From JAODBQ01 sp038213195 (GTDB lineage: Bacteria > Actinomycetota > Acidimicrobiia > Acidimicrobiales > Ilumatobacteraceae), in assembly GCA_038213195.1 (NCBI GenBank), contig JBBQTN010000238.1, positions 1 through 7,697 on the forward strand: a stretch of 7,697 nt of DNA, written 5' to 3'. Both the position numbers and the translations under genes were made by a program. A model generated the notes under the pieces. It was given only the letters and a program-made list of their open reading frames with translations, did not search any database and had not been told where the DNA came from. Shown one piece after another: positions 1 to 6,083 of this stretch (position 1 is its first letter; each line of letters begins with the position of its first letter).

Positions 1-717
1 CACGCGGCGATCACCGGAGGCGAGGCCGACCGTGCGCTGGTCGCGACGCAGGAACCCGTAGGCGACCCGGTCGCGCCCGTTGCGGCTGTTGGTGACGGCC
101 AGGAAGGAGTGCCCGGCGCTCACCGCGCCGGTGACGTAGGCAGCCTGGCGCGGGCGGTTCTCCGGGCGCGGGCCCCAGGTGCGGTCGCGCATCGCCAGGC
201 AGTCGATGGCGAGACGCTCGCCGTGGATGACGACCTCACCGGTGACGTGCCCGAACTGGTCGAAGTGGTGGGCCGAGCCGAACGTGGAGCCGACGGCGGC
301 GAGCGGCTCCGGTGGCATCACCGCGTCGAACAGCAGCCGCAGCCGCAGCCGGTCGCCGTCGTCGTAGCCGAGCTCATAGCGCTGCGCCGGCTCGACGACG
401 CGCATCGACACACCCGTCGGCAGGGTGACGTCGCGCAGGTCCGTCTCGGGCGGCAACCGCAACGCGGTGTAGTTGGCGCTGTACAGCACGTCCCACGGCA
501 GCCAGGCGGTGTCGTCCCACACCCACGCCCCGCCGGCCACCGTGCCGATGTTCGGGCGGACCATCGTGTACAGCCACCCGCCAAGGCGTCGCTCGGGGTG
601 GTGGAACGAGAACCACGATGTCTCCGTCTCCCACCACCGGTCGCTCATCGCCGAGGTGTGCAACGCGTCGTCGTCGGGTCCGAACACCACCGGCGCATCC
701 CGCTCGTCAGCGATCAT
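1..717 (-). CDS. DUF7064/DUF7065-like (CrtC/AttH lipocalin-type) protein, partial
   Basis: This is the last visible gene of the leftward operon; 239 codons are present from the ATG at 717 and the frame is still open at the window edge, so the C-terminus is missing. The protein is rich in aromatic residues and predicted beta strands, with no signal peptide or membrane segment. Seen motifs are DRWWETETSW near residues 26-35, WLPWDVLYSANY at 72-83, and MRDRTWGPRP at 176-185. A 'D-R-S/T-W-G-P-R' motif with an upstream tryptophan-rich part is what I associate with the DUF7064/DUF7065 proteins, which resemble the hydroxyneurosporene hydratase CrtC/AttH fold. Such proteins often sit in actinobacterial lipid or steroid catabolic clusters; their biochemical role is not established. 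The start lies 4 bp after the phosphotransferase stop, implying translational coupling. The family call comes from motif memory; the coding call is firm. Confidence 0.75.
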   Translation of the reverse strand, partial: MIADERDAPVVFGPDDDALHTSAMSDRWWETETSWFSFHHPERRLGGWLYTMVRPNIGTVAGGAWVWDDTAWLPWDVLYSANYTALRLPPETDLRDVTLPTGVSMRVVEPAQRYELGYDDGDRLRLRLLFDAVMPPEPLAAVGSTFGSAHHFDQFGHVTGEVVIHGERLAIDCLAMRDRTWGPRPENRPRQAAYVTGAVSAGHSFLAVTNSRNGRDRVAYGFLRRDQRTVGLASGDRRV

Positions 718-721
718 CGGC

Positions 722-1783
722 TCAGTACCCCAGTGCTCGGGCAGCCTGGTCGAGCACGACGGGGATGGACCATGCCGTGCGCGCCAGGCGCAGATCGTCG
801 TTGCGACCGTCGGCGAACAGCCCGCTGGCGCTCATCCAGAACGCCGCGGAGCGCATCGCGTACAGCAACTGGTAGTACCGGCACCGTTCCTCGTCGATCT
901 CGATCCCGGTGCCCTGCTCGTAGCGTCGGCAGAAGGCGTCACGTTCGACGAGGTTCGACAAGAGGTCGGTGCCCTCTCGGTTCAGCGGCGACAGCACGTA
1001 GGCGACGTCGTACATCGGATCGCCGATCACCTCGGTCTCCCAGTCGAGCACCGCCGACACACGGTCGTCGTCGATCAGCAGGTTGCCGGTGCGATAGGCG
1101 CCGTGGACGAGCACGAGGCGCTCGGTCGCGGGCATGTTGCCCTCCAGCCAGCAGATCAGATCGGTGAGCACGGGGTCCGGCTCGACCTCGGTCGTCTCGA
1201 TCAACCTGCTCCACTTGGCGATCTCGCGGCGCGCGAACTCGGTGCCGGTGTCGGGCACGCCGAGCAGGTCCAACCCGGCTGCACGCCAGTCGAGGGTGTG
1301 CAGGGCGACGAGTGCGTCCGTGAAGCTGTCGGGCAGCACGCCACGCTGCGCTGCATCCTCGTAGAAGCGCCGGCCGTCGCGGCCCCACGGGCTGGGGCAC
1401 ACGCCTGGCACCTTCTCCATCACCAGGAACGGCGCGTCGAGCACGCGCGGGTCGGACTCGTAGAAGTACGGGTGCGGCGTCGGCACCACGGTGGCGTCGA
1501 GGCAGCGCAGCACCTCGAACTGCGTGCCGAGGTCGGACATCTCGCGCAGCAGCGCGTTGCCGGGGTCGCGACGCAGGCAGAAACCCTGCTCGTGCCGATC
1601 GCCACCAGAGGTCCACGTCGCGTCGAACAACCAGGTCTCGTGCGACCAGCCGACGGCGATGCGCTGCACGTCGCGCAGCTGCAGGTCCGCTGTGGCGAAC
1701 TGTCCGGCGAGGTACCCGCGGATCCGCTCCTCCATCGGCTCGTCGCTGCGCGGACCGGCCTGCTCGTCGACGGTGGCGCTCAC
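722..1783 (-). CDS. APH/ACAD10-11-type phosphotransferase family protein, probable pseudokinase
   Basis: A 353-aa protein with the aminoglycoside phosphotransferase (protein-kinase-like) fold, in the branch related to the kinase domain of ACAD10/ACAD11. In order: a nucleotide-loop-like AVGWSHETW (43-51), an FCLRRDP strand (68-74, with Arg at the usual ATP-Lys position, as in many relatives), the hinge VMEKVPG (121-127), the Brenner motif HGAYRTGN (227-234), and VLDWE (245-249) supplying the metal-binding Asp247. Canonical members read HGDYRxGN. Here the catalytic Asp is Ala229 (codon GCC at 1099-1097, one base from GAC), while His227, Asn234 and Asp247 are kept. It may therefore bind nucleotide but transfer phosphate poorly or not at all. 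The chosen start is GTG at 1783, overlapping the previous stop as GTGA; an ATG at codon 17 (1735) is the alternative. The gene is flanked by a 144-aa unknown protein and a CrtC/AttH-like protein. Confidence 0.88.
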   Translation of the reverse strand: MSATVDEQAGPRSDEPMEERIRGYLAGQFATADLQLRDVQRIAVGWSHETWLFDATWTSGGDRHEQGFCLRRDPGNALLREMSDLGTQFEVLRCLDATVVPTPHPYFYESDPRVLDAPFLVMEKVPGVCPSPWGRDGRRFYEDAAQRGVLPDSFTDALVALHTLDWRAAGLDLLGVPDTGTEFARREIAKWSRLIETTEVEPDPVLTDLICWLEGNMPATERLVLVHGAYRTGNLLIDDDRVSAVLDWETEVIGDPMYDVAYVLSPLNREGTDLLSNLVERDAFCRRYEQGTGIEIDEERCRYYQLLYAMRSAAFWMSASGLFADGRNDDLRLARTAWSIPVVLDQAARALGY

Positions 1784-2214
1784 GCTGCGTACACCAGCAT
1801 CCGGTCGAGTCGGGCGCGCATCGCCACGCGCAGCCGGTCGAGCAGCTGCGCGAACCGCTCCGCTCCGAACTCGTCGCGATCCGCGTACAACGCGTGCACG
1901 AGCACGTTCCAGCTCGCGTCACGACCGTCGCCGGCGAGTTCCGTCAGCGCGTCCGCGACGCGCGTGGACGAGGTCTCGCCGAGTGCGGCGCGCATGTCGG
2001 TGACCAGCGCGCCCCGCTCCTCGTCGCCGGCGCGGGCGTCCTGCTGCTCGCCGCGCAGCTGGCCGGCGAGCTTGGCCAGGATCACGGCCGCCATGAACGC
2101 CTGGGTCTTCGCGAACGGATCCTCGACCGCCGGTCCCACCTGCATCCGCAACGTGGCTGCCATGCGTTCGAGGACATCAGCGGGCTCGACCGGCATGCGC
2201 GCCGAACGTACCAT
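1780..2214 (-). CDS. Small helical protein of unknown function (possibly DUF6285-like)
   Basis: A 144-aa soluble protein, mostly helical by composition, with no signal peptide, membrane segment or recognisable catalytic motif. Its N-terminal half has an amphipathic pattern (PADVLERMAATLRMQVGPAV at 10-29, then a conserved-looking TQAFMAAVILAKLAGQLR at 37-54); the C-terminal helix is basic (near 125-140). Small proteins of this shape, some annotated DUF6285, are often found beside APH-type phosphotransferases in acyl-CoA metabolism operons. I suspect a relationship but cannot confirm it. Its TGA overlaps the GTG start of the phosphotransferase (GTGA), so the two are translationally coupled and may work as a pair. 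The start is uncertain: ATG at 2214 and ATG at 2196 both lack a good ribosome site, while a strong GGGAGGA further upstream points to an in-frame ATC at 2253. Confidence 0.8.
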   Translation of the reverse strand: MVRSARMPVEPADVLERMAATLRMQVGPAVEDPFAKTQAFMAAVILAKLAGQLRGEQQDARAGDEERGALVTDMRAALGETSSTRVADALTELAGDGRDASWNVLVHALYADRDEFGAERFAQLLDRLRVAMRARLDRMLVYAA

Positions 2215-2250
2215 CGCCGGATTCGGCGAGCGCAGCCGGCGGCGCTGGCT

Positions 2251-2265
2251 GATCTGTGTCCTCCC
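2251..2265 (-). promoter_or_regulatory. Strong Shine-Dalgarno-like GGGAGGA before an in-frame ATC
   Basis: On the - strand GGGAGGA (2265-2259) is followed by the 5-base spacer CACAG and then ATC (2253-2251), which is in frame with the downstream 144-aa gene, 13 codons before its first ATG. No ATG, GTG or TTG lies at a usable distance. Either the gene starts at the very rare codon ATC, adding a basic 13-residue extension, or a former ATG mutated and initiation moved downstream, or the match is chance. Confidence 0.35.
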
Positions 2266-2304
2266 GCAGACGGTACGTGCCGGGCGGACACGGAGCCGTC
2301 GGGC

Positions 2305-3186
2305 TCACTCGACCAGCCAACCCCGATCGTCGCGGACCTCCGGCCCGTTGACCCTCGCCCGCCCATCGCCGAACGGCGCATCACGCCGCCGCAGTGCCTC
2401 GCGCAGCCCGTGCTCGGCGACCTGCGTGCGGAAGCCGACGGCCGACGCGGCCTGGTGCCCGCGGGCATCCGTCTCGCAGGCCAGGCGTTGCAGCGTCTTC
2501 GCGCCCATCAGCTCCAGGCCGAGGTTGACGATCCGCTTGTTCGCGGCGAGCAGCTCGCGGTCGATCAGCGCGAGCCTCCCGGCGAGCCCCTCCACCTCCG
2601 CTTCGAGCTGATCCGCTGGCACGGCTTTGAGGGCGAGGCCGATCTGCGCCGCCTCGGCGCCGGTGATCGTGTCGCCGGTGAGCAGCAGGCGCTTCGCCCA
2701 TTGCGGGCCGACCAGGTACAGCCACATCTGGGTCGGCAGGACGCCGAGGTCGCGTGCGGGCGGGAAGCCGAGTCGGGCGTCGTCGGCGCAGATCGTGATG
2801 TCGCACAGGGTGATGAGGTCTGTGCCACCGGCCAGGCAGTGGCCGTGCACCTGGGCGATGACCGGCTTGTGCATGTCGAACAAGGCCATCCGCAGTCGCT
2901 GCCCGCGTTCCATCTGCCAGGTGTCGTCGTCGAACGTCGACCGGCCCCGACGCGGCGGGCCGTCACGATCCGCGGCCGGCCGCACTTCGCCGAGGTCGTA
3001 GCCGGCGCAGAACGAACGGCCGGCGCCGCGCAGCACGACGCAGTGCACGCGAGTGTCGTCGTCGGCCTGCCAGAGGACCTCGTGCAGCTCCTCGAGCATC
3101 AGGCTCGAGATCGCATTCAGCTTCTCCGGCCGGTTCAAGGTGATCCGCGCGACGCCGCCGTCGACGTCGTAGAGGAGATGTTCCAT
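2305..3186 (-). CDS. Crotonase (enoyl-CoA hydratase/isomerase family) B
   Basis: A 293-aa crotonase-fold protein likely acting on a CoA thioester. Seen motifs: LNRPEKLNAIS (17-27), the first oxyanion-hole segment SFCAGYDL (58-65), the second oxyanion segment HGHCLAGGTDL (114-124), CDITICADDARLG (128-140) and FPPARDLGVLPTQMW (141-155). Compared with classical hydratase, Asp123 stands where the first catalytic Glu is expected (GGCEL), and the second Glu (QPEILLG) is replaced by the longer PPARDLG. That PPAR-type segment is typical of an actinobacterial crotonase subgroup of about 290 aa, whose substrates are mostly unknown. Simple hydratase activity is therefore doubtful; dehydratase, isomerase or hydrolase chemistry is possible. 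The start ATG is supported by GAAAGGA (3198-3192), 5 bases upstream. It lies 75 bp downstream of crotonase A and is probably cotranscribed with it. Family is certain, reaction unknown. Confidence 0.93.
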   Translation of the reverse strand: MEHLLYDVDGGVARITLNRPEKLNAISSLMLEELHEVLWQADDDTRVHCVVLRGAGRSFCAGYDLGEVRPAADRDGPPRRGRSTFDDDTWQMERGQRLRMALFDMHKPVIAQVHGHCLAGGTDLITLCDITICADDARLGFPPARDLGVLPTQMWLYLVGPQWAKRLLLTGDTITGAEAAQIGLALKAVPADQLEAEVEGLAGRLALIDRELLAANKRIVNLGLELMGAKTLQRLACETDARGHQAASAVGFRTQVAEHGLREALRRRDAPFGDGRARVNGPEVRDDRGWLVE

Positions 3187-3191
3187 GCATG

Positions 3192-3198
3192 TCCTTTC
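3192..3198 (-). promoter_or_regulatory. Ribosome binding site of crotonase B
   Basis: GAAAGGA on the - strand with a 5-base spacer (CATGC) to the ATG at 3186. It settles the start: the other ATG in the spacer, 4 bases upstream, is out of frame and too close to the site. Confidence 0.7.
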
Positions 3199-3261
3199 GT
3201 GCTTGGTGATCGAGGTGGCAGTGCGAGTCGCCGCCGGGCGCCGTACGGGCGGGCGCGGTGA

Positions 3262-4041
3262 TCACGGTCTGGCGCGCATCCTCGCGAGGTACCGCCCGGC
3301 GGACTCGCGACCCTCGGGGTCGCGCAGACCGGAGAGGAGGCCGTCGGCGTCCGACCAGCTGCGGCCGGTCGAGACCATCGCCTCGCTCACCGCGTTGGTG
3401 TGCGCCTTCGTGGACAGCAACGCCAGCTTGGGCATCCGCACCAGGTTGGCGACGAGCTCGTCGACCGCGGCGTCGAGCTGATCGTCGTCGACGACACGGT
3501 TGAGGAACCCGGCGGCGCGCGCCTCCTCCGGGCCGAACTCGCGGCACGTCATCACGAGCTCCTTCGTCAGCGCCGGCCCGATCTCGCGCATCAGCCGGGG
3601 GATCCCGCCCCACGCCAGCGGCAGCCCGAGCTCGACCTCGGGGATCGAGAAGCGTGCCGAGCGGGTCGCGACGCGCAGGTCGCACACCGCGGCAAGCACC
3701 ACCCCGCCGCCGACGCACCACCCGTGCAGCTTGGCGATGGTGACCGAGCGCATCTCGTCCATCGCCCGCGCCATCCGCCAGCCGCCGTCTGCGTCGTCGC
3801 GCGGCGGGCGCTCCGTCGCTGCCCCGCCTGCGAACGAGGACACGTCGGCACCGGCGCAGAACGCCCGACCGCGACCGGAGACGACCACCACCTTCAGGCC
3901 GTCGTGGCGGTCGAACCATCGCGCCGCCGACTCGAGCTCGCCCAACGTCTGCGACGACAGCGGGTTCAACTTCTCCGGCCGGGCAAGCACCAGATCGCCC
4001 CGCGGCCCGTCGACGCTGACCTCGATCGTCTCGAACTCCAT
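3262..4041 (-). CDS. Crotonase (enoyl-CoA hydratase/isomerase family) A
   Basis: A 259-aa protein, the usual length for a single-domain crotonase. Motifs: LARPEKLNPLSS (19-30), oxyanion segments AFCAGADVSSF (60-70) and HGWCVGGGVVL (106-116), CDLRVATRSARFSIPEVELGLP (120-141). The first catalytic Glu of hydratase is Val115, whereas the second is kept as Glu135 in IPEVELG. A single acid at this second position is the arrangement of monofunctional delta3,delta2-enoyl-CoA isomerases, so double-bond isomerisation of an unsaturated acyl-CoA is more likely than hydration (inference). The ATG at 4041 fits the family N-terminus; the same frame stays open far upstream into the oxidoreductase gene, but that part is non-homologous and out of frame with that gene. 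The leader carries two strong hairpins that may limit translation. It is a distant paralogue of the neighbouring crotonase B. Confidence 0.92.
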   Translation of the reverse strand: MEFETIEVSVDGPRGDLVLARPEKLNPLSSQTLGELESAARWFDRHDGLKVVVVSGRGRAFCAGADVSSFAGGAATERPPRDDADGGWRMARAMDEMRSVTIAKLHGWCVGGGVVLAAVCDLRVATRSARFSIPEVELGLPLAWGGIPRLMREIGPALTKELVMTCREFGPEEARAAGFLNRVVDDDQLDAAVDELVANLVRMPKLALLSTKAHTNAVSEAMVSTGRSWSDADGLLSGLRDPEGRESAGRYLARMRARP

Positions 4042-4061
4042 CCGCGGGAACCTACCCGCGG
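4042..4061 (-). promoter_or_regulatory. Hairpin abutting the crotonase A start, AGG in its loop
   Basis: In the mRNA sense, CCGCGGG, loop UAGGUU, then CCCGCGG is a perfect 7-bp all-GC stem with a 6-base loop, ending on the base before the AUG at 4041. The only Shine-Dalgarno-like bases (AGG) lie in the loop. It could sequester or present the ribosome site; there is no U-tract, so it is not a classic terminator. Confidence 0.55.
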
Positions 4062-4075
4062 CCGCTCGCGCGGCC
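4060..4075 (-). repeat. Second leader hairpin with GCGA (GNRA) tetraloop
   Basis: In the mRNA sense, GGCCGC-GCGA-GCGGCC is a perfect 6-bp stem closed by a GNRA-class tetraloop. It lies directly 5' of the start-abutting hairpin and shares two bases with it (4060-4061), so the stems either stack end to end with one trimmed pair or compete. Both lie within the 53-bp gap between the oxidoreductase and crotonase A. Confidence 0.5.
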
Positions 4076-4094
4076 CGGCTCGTAGCAGCGCCGC

Positions 4095-5033
4095 TCACCG
4101 CACGGCCGGGAGCACGTCGGAGGCGAACGCGTTGAGGTCCTCGATCGTCGCCTGCAGGCGGTCGTGGGTGGACATCTCGATGAGGGTGCCGGTGCGCAGC
4201 GACGGGATCCCGACGAGGTGGTGCAGGCCGGCGCGCGCGTACTCGCCGAGCGTGTCGATCAGCTGCTCCTTGCCGGCGACGGCGAAGAACGCCGCCAGCA
4301 TCGAGACCACGAGGTCGTCGGGATCGCGTCCGGCCCGTTCCATCTCCACCTTCACGGCAGCGACCTCCTCCGCGAGCTGGGCGGGAGTCGACGCGACCGT
4401 GTGGTAGCCGGTGCCGTAGCGGGCGACGCGGCGGATCGCGGCGGGGGTCTTGCCGCCGACCCAGATCGGGATGTGCGGCTTCTGCACGGGAAGCGGGTTG
4501 GCGCCGACGTCGGCGTACTTGACCCACTTCCCGTCGAAGCTGCTCGGCCCGTCCTGCGTCCACAGATCGATGCACACGGACATGAACTCGTCGGTCACGC
4601 TGCCGCGGTGCTGCCAGTACTCGGTGATCCCGAGCGCCGCGAACTCCTCGGCCATCCACCCGACGCCGATCCCGAGGATCACCCGCCCGTGCGAGATGCG
4701 GTCGATGGTCGACAGCGCCTTCGCCAGCACCAGGGGGTTGCGGTACGGCACGATCAGGACGCTGGTGCCGATCCCGACCCGCGAGGTGCGCGCCCCGATC
4801 GCCGCCATCACCGCCAGCGGGTCGTAGATGAACTGGTCGACCCGGAACGGCGAGGCTCCCGTCTTGTTGTAGAGGTACCGCGACGTCACGTCCGACGGCA
4901 TGATCACGTGATCGTGCACCCACACGGAGTCGTAGCCGAGGCGCTCGGCCTCTTCTGCGACCGCGAGGCAGCCGTCGACGCCCGGGTCCTCACCGAACGT
5001 CCCGAAGTTCCCTGTGACCGCGCCGAACTTCAT
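4095..5033 (-). CDS. LLM-class flavin/F420-dependent oxidoreductase
   Basis: A 312-aa TIM-barrel protein of the bacterial luciferase-like superfamily, close in pattern to actinobacterial F420-dependent LLM oxidoreductases (the TIGR03619-like group). Seen features: N-terminal strand MKFGAVTGNFG, EEAERLGYDSVWVHDHV (27-43), LAVMAAIGARTSRVGIGT (73-90), RISHGRVILGIGVGWMAEEFAALG (112-135), and IPIWVGG (188-194) followed by the TPAAIRRVARYGTGY region. GVGWxxEEFxxLG and PIWVGG are hallmarks of the family. Such enzymes use reduced F420 or FMN for hydride transfer; neither cofactor nor substrate can be fixed from sequence. The ATG at 5033 is supported by GAGGAG 6 bases upstream and by the family N-terminus; an in-frame extension to 5216 is only a shadow of the upstream hydrolase gene. 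It starts 10 bp after the hydrolase stop, so the two are coupled. Confidence 0.92.
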   Translation of the reverse strand: MKFGAVTGNFGTFGEDPGVDGCLAVAEEAERLGYDSVWVHDHVIMPSDVTSRYLYNKTGASPFRVDQFIYDPLAVMAAIGARTSRVGIGTSVLIVPYRNPLVLAKALSTIDRISHGRVILGIGVGWMAEEFAALGITEYWQHRGSVTDEFMSVCIDLWTQDGPSSFDGKWVKYADVGANPLPVQKPHIPIWVGGKTPAAIRRVARYGTGYHTVASTPAQLAEEVAAVKVEMERAGRDPDDLVVSMLAAFFAVAGKEQLIDTLGEYARAGLHHLVGIPSLRTGTLIEMSTHDRLQATIEDLNAFASDVLPAVR

Positions 5034-5039
5034 GGTCTG

Positions 5040-5046
5040 CTCCTCA
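5040..5046 (-). promoter_or_regulatory. Ribosome binding site of the LLM gene, fused to the hydrolase stop
   Basis: TGAGGAG on the - strand: the TGA stop of the hydrolase supplies the first GA of GAGGAG, 6 bases before the ATG at 5033. Ribosomes ending the hydrolase would be placed at the next start, indicating stoichiometric coupled translation. Confidence 0.7.
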
Positions 5047-5970
5047 GCGGCGTTCGAACTGACGGCCCAGCCAGTCCTCGACGTCGCGCTGCCACTGGCC
5101 GACCGCGGTGACGCCGGGGAACAGGGCGTGGCCGTGCGGGATGCCGGGATAGACGTGCAGCTCCGCCGGCACGCCCGCCTGGTTGAGCTGCATCGCGTAG
5201 GCGATGTCCTCGTCACGGAAGCCGTCGACGGTGCCGACGGCGATCAAGGCCGGCGGGAGTCCCGAGAGGTCGGCGGCCCGTCCCGGCACGGCGTGGTAGG
5301 AGATGTCGTCGTTGCCGTACAGCGCGCCGAGGTAGCTGCGCCAGCCGAACGTGTTCGACTCACGGGTCCAGATGGCGAGGCCGTCGAGCTGGCTCGACGG
5401 GGTGGACTGGCGGTCGTCGAGCATCGGGCACTCGAGCAGCTGGAAGCTGACGGGGATCTCGCCGCGGTCGCGGGCGACGAGGGCGAGCGCAGCGGCCAAC
5501 CCGCCGCCGGCGCTGATCCCGCCGATGCCGAGCCGTTCGCGATCGATGCCGAGCGATTCGGCGTTGTCAGAGGTCCAGCGCAGCCCGAGGTAGCAGTCCT
5601 CGAGCGGGCCGGGGAACGGCGTCTCGGGGGCGAGGCGGTACTCCACCGACACGCCGACGCACGGGTACTTCCGGCACCACTTGTCGAAGCGGGCGTCGTC
5701 CATCGCCGCGCTGCCGAGCACGTAGCCGCCGCCGTGGATCGAGTACATGCACGGCAGCGCGCCGGACACGCCCTTCGGTCGGTGCACCCTGACGGAGACC
5801 TGCGGATCCGTGGAGATGACGACGTCGGTGCGCTCCACCTCGTCGGACAGCGGCGGTCCGGGCACGACGAAGTTGCGCATGCGGGGCAGCGTCTCGTCGG
5901 AGATGGTCGGGAAGGGAATCGCCTTGAGGCCCTCGACGATGTCGGGGTGTAGTAGCGCCGCGGTGTCCAT
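5044..5970 (-). CDS. Alpha/beta hydrolase, HSL (type IV) esterase family
   Basis: A 308-aa serine esterase of the hormone-sensitive-lipase family, cytoplasmic (no signal peptide). The oxyanion motif HGGGYVLGS is at 79-87, followed by VEYRLAPETPFP (109-120) and the nucleophile elbow GISAGGG (151-157) with Ser153. The acid is probably Asp249 (VGTVDGFRDED), and the base is His279 in IPHGHALF. MLDDRxxxPSS (183-193) is also common in actinobacterial members. All triad residues are present, so it should be active on esters or lactones. It is the first gene of the leftward operon and is divergent from a Baeyer-Villiger monooxygenase whose product would be an ester, the typical pairing in ketone catabolism. 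ATG 5970 is chosen for its AGGAGGA just upstream and the good family N-terminus; an in-frame ATG at 6090 would add 40 arginine-rich residues across the promoter region and is rejected. Confidence 0.94.
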   Translation of the reverse strand: MDTAALLHPDIVEGLKAIPFPTISDETLPRMRNFVVPGPPLSDEVERTDVVISTDPQVSVRVHRPKGVSGALPCMYSIHGGGYVLGSAAMDDARFDKWCRKYPCVGVSVEYRLAPETPFPGPLEDCYLGLRWTSDNAESLGIDRERLGIGGISAGGGLAAALALVARDRGEIPVSFQLLECPMLDDRQSTPSSQLDGLAIWTRESNTFGWRSYLGALYGNDDISYHAVPGRAADLSGLPPALIAVGTVDGFRDEDIAYAMQLNQAGVPAELHVYPGIPHGHALFPGVTAVGQWQRDVEDWLGRQFERR

Positions 5971-5973
5971 CGG

Positions 5974-5980
5974 TCCTCCT
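5974..5980 (-). promoter_or_regulatory. Ribosome binding site of the hydrolase
   Basis: AGGAGGA on the - strand ends 3 bases before the ATG at 5970 (4 bases from GGAGG). It is the strongest ribosome site in the window and decides this start over the in-frame ATG at 6090. Confidence 0.75.
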
Positions 5981-5990
5981 CTGCTCTGTC

Positions 5991-6008
5991 GCCGATCTTG
6001 CCATCGGC
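5991..6008. repeat. Perfect inverted repeat GCCGAT-N6-ATCGGC, operator candidate
   Basis: Two perfect 6-base arms with a 6-base centre (CTTGCC) lie 21 to 38 bases upstream of the hydrolase start and overlap its weak -10 candidate. The size and placement suit a dimeric regulator such as TetR or MarR type, though a leader hairpin is equally possible. A related half-site (GATCGGT) occurs at 6123-6129, near the monooxygenase start. Confidence 0.4.
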
Positions 6009-6053
6009 CGTGCCGTGGTCCTTCACCGTGCGCCGGGGCTCGGCGAGCTCGCT

Positions 6054-6083
6054 CTGACGTCGGAGCGCGCCGCCTCGTACGAT
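6054..6083 (+). promoter_or_regulatory. Possible promoter for the Baeyer-Villiger monooxygenase
   Basis: CTGACG (6054-6059) matches TTGACA at 4 of 6 positions and TACGAT (6078-6083) matches the TAnnnT form of actinobacterial -10 elements, with an 18-base spacer. Transcription would begin near 6090, leaving a leader of about 55 bases. This is pattern matching only. Confidence 0.35.

Noticed and set aside
326..356. Tandem CTGCGG-like repeat
   Set aside because: It simply encodes an alternating LRLRLRLL beta strand (about residues 124-130) in the CrtC/AttH-like protein; three units in GC-rich coding DNA are unremarkable.
473..2611. A 712-codon open frame on the + strand
   Set aside because: It runs antisense across four well-supported - strand genes, has no family motifs, no ribosome site and an arginine/serine/alanine-rich composition typical of shadow frames in GC-rich DNA.
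1894..3261. A 455-codon + strand open frame over crotonase B and the 144-aa gene
   Set aside because: Antisense to genes with clear crotonase motifs; no independent coding evidence.
3187..3261. Possible terminator or small gene between the two crotonases
   Set aside because: Only a short 5-bp GC dyad without a U-tract and a GATCACC direct repeat are visible; no start/stop frame of useful length.
4042..4923. A possible long N-terminal domain on crotonase A (open frame to 4923)
   Set aside because: The extension overlaps the LLM oxidoreductase in another frame, resembles no family, and crotonase homology starts at the ATG at 4041 with normal length.
5034..5216. An earlier in-frame start for the LLM oxidoreductase at 5216
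   Set aside because: That stretch codes for the hydrolase C-terminus in another frame; ATG 5033 has a good ribosome site and a typical family N-terminus.
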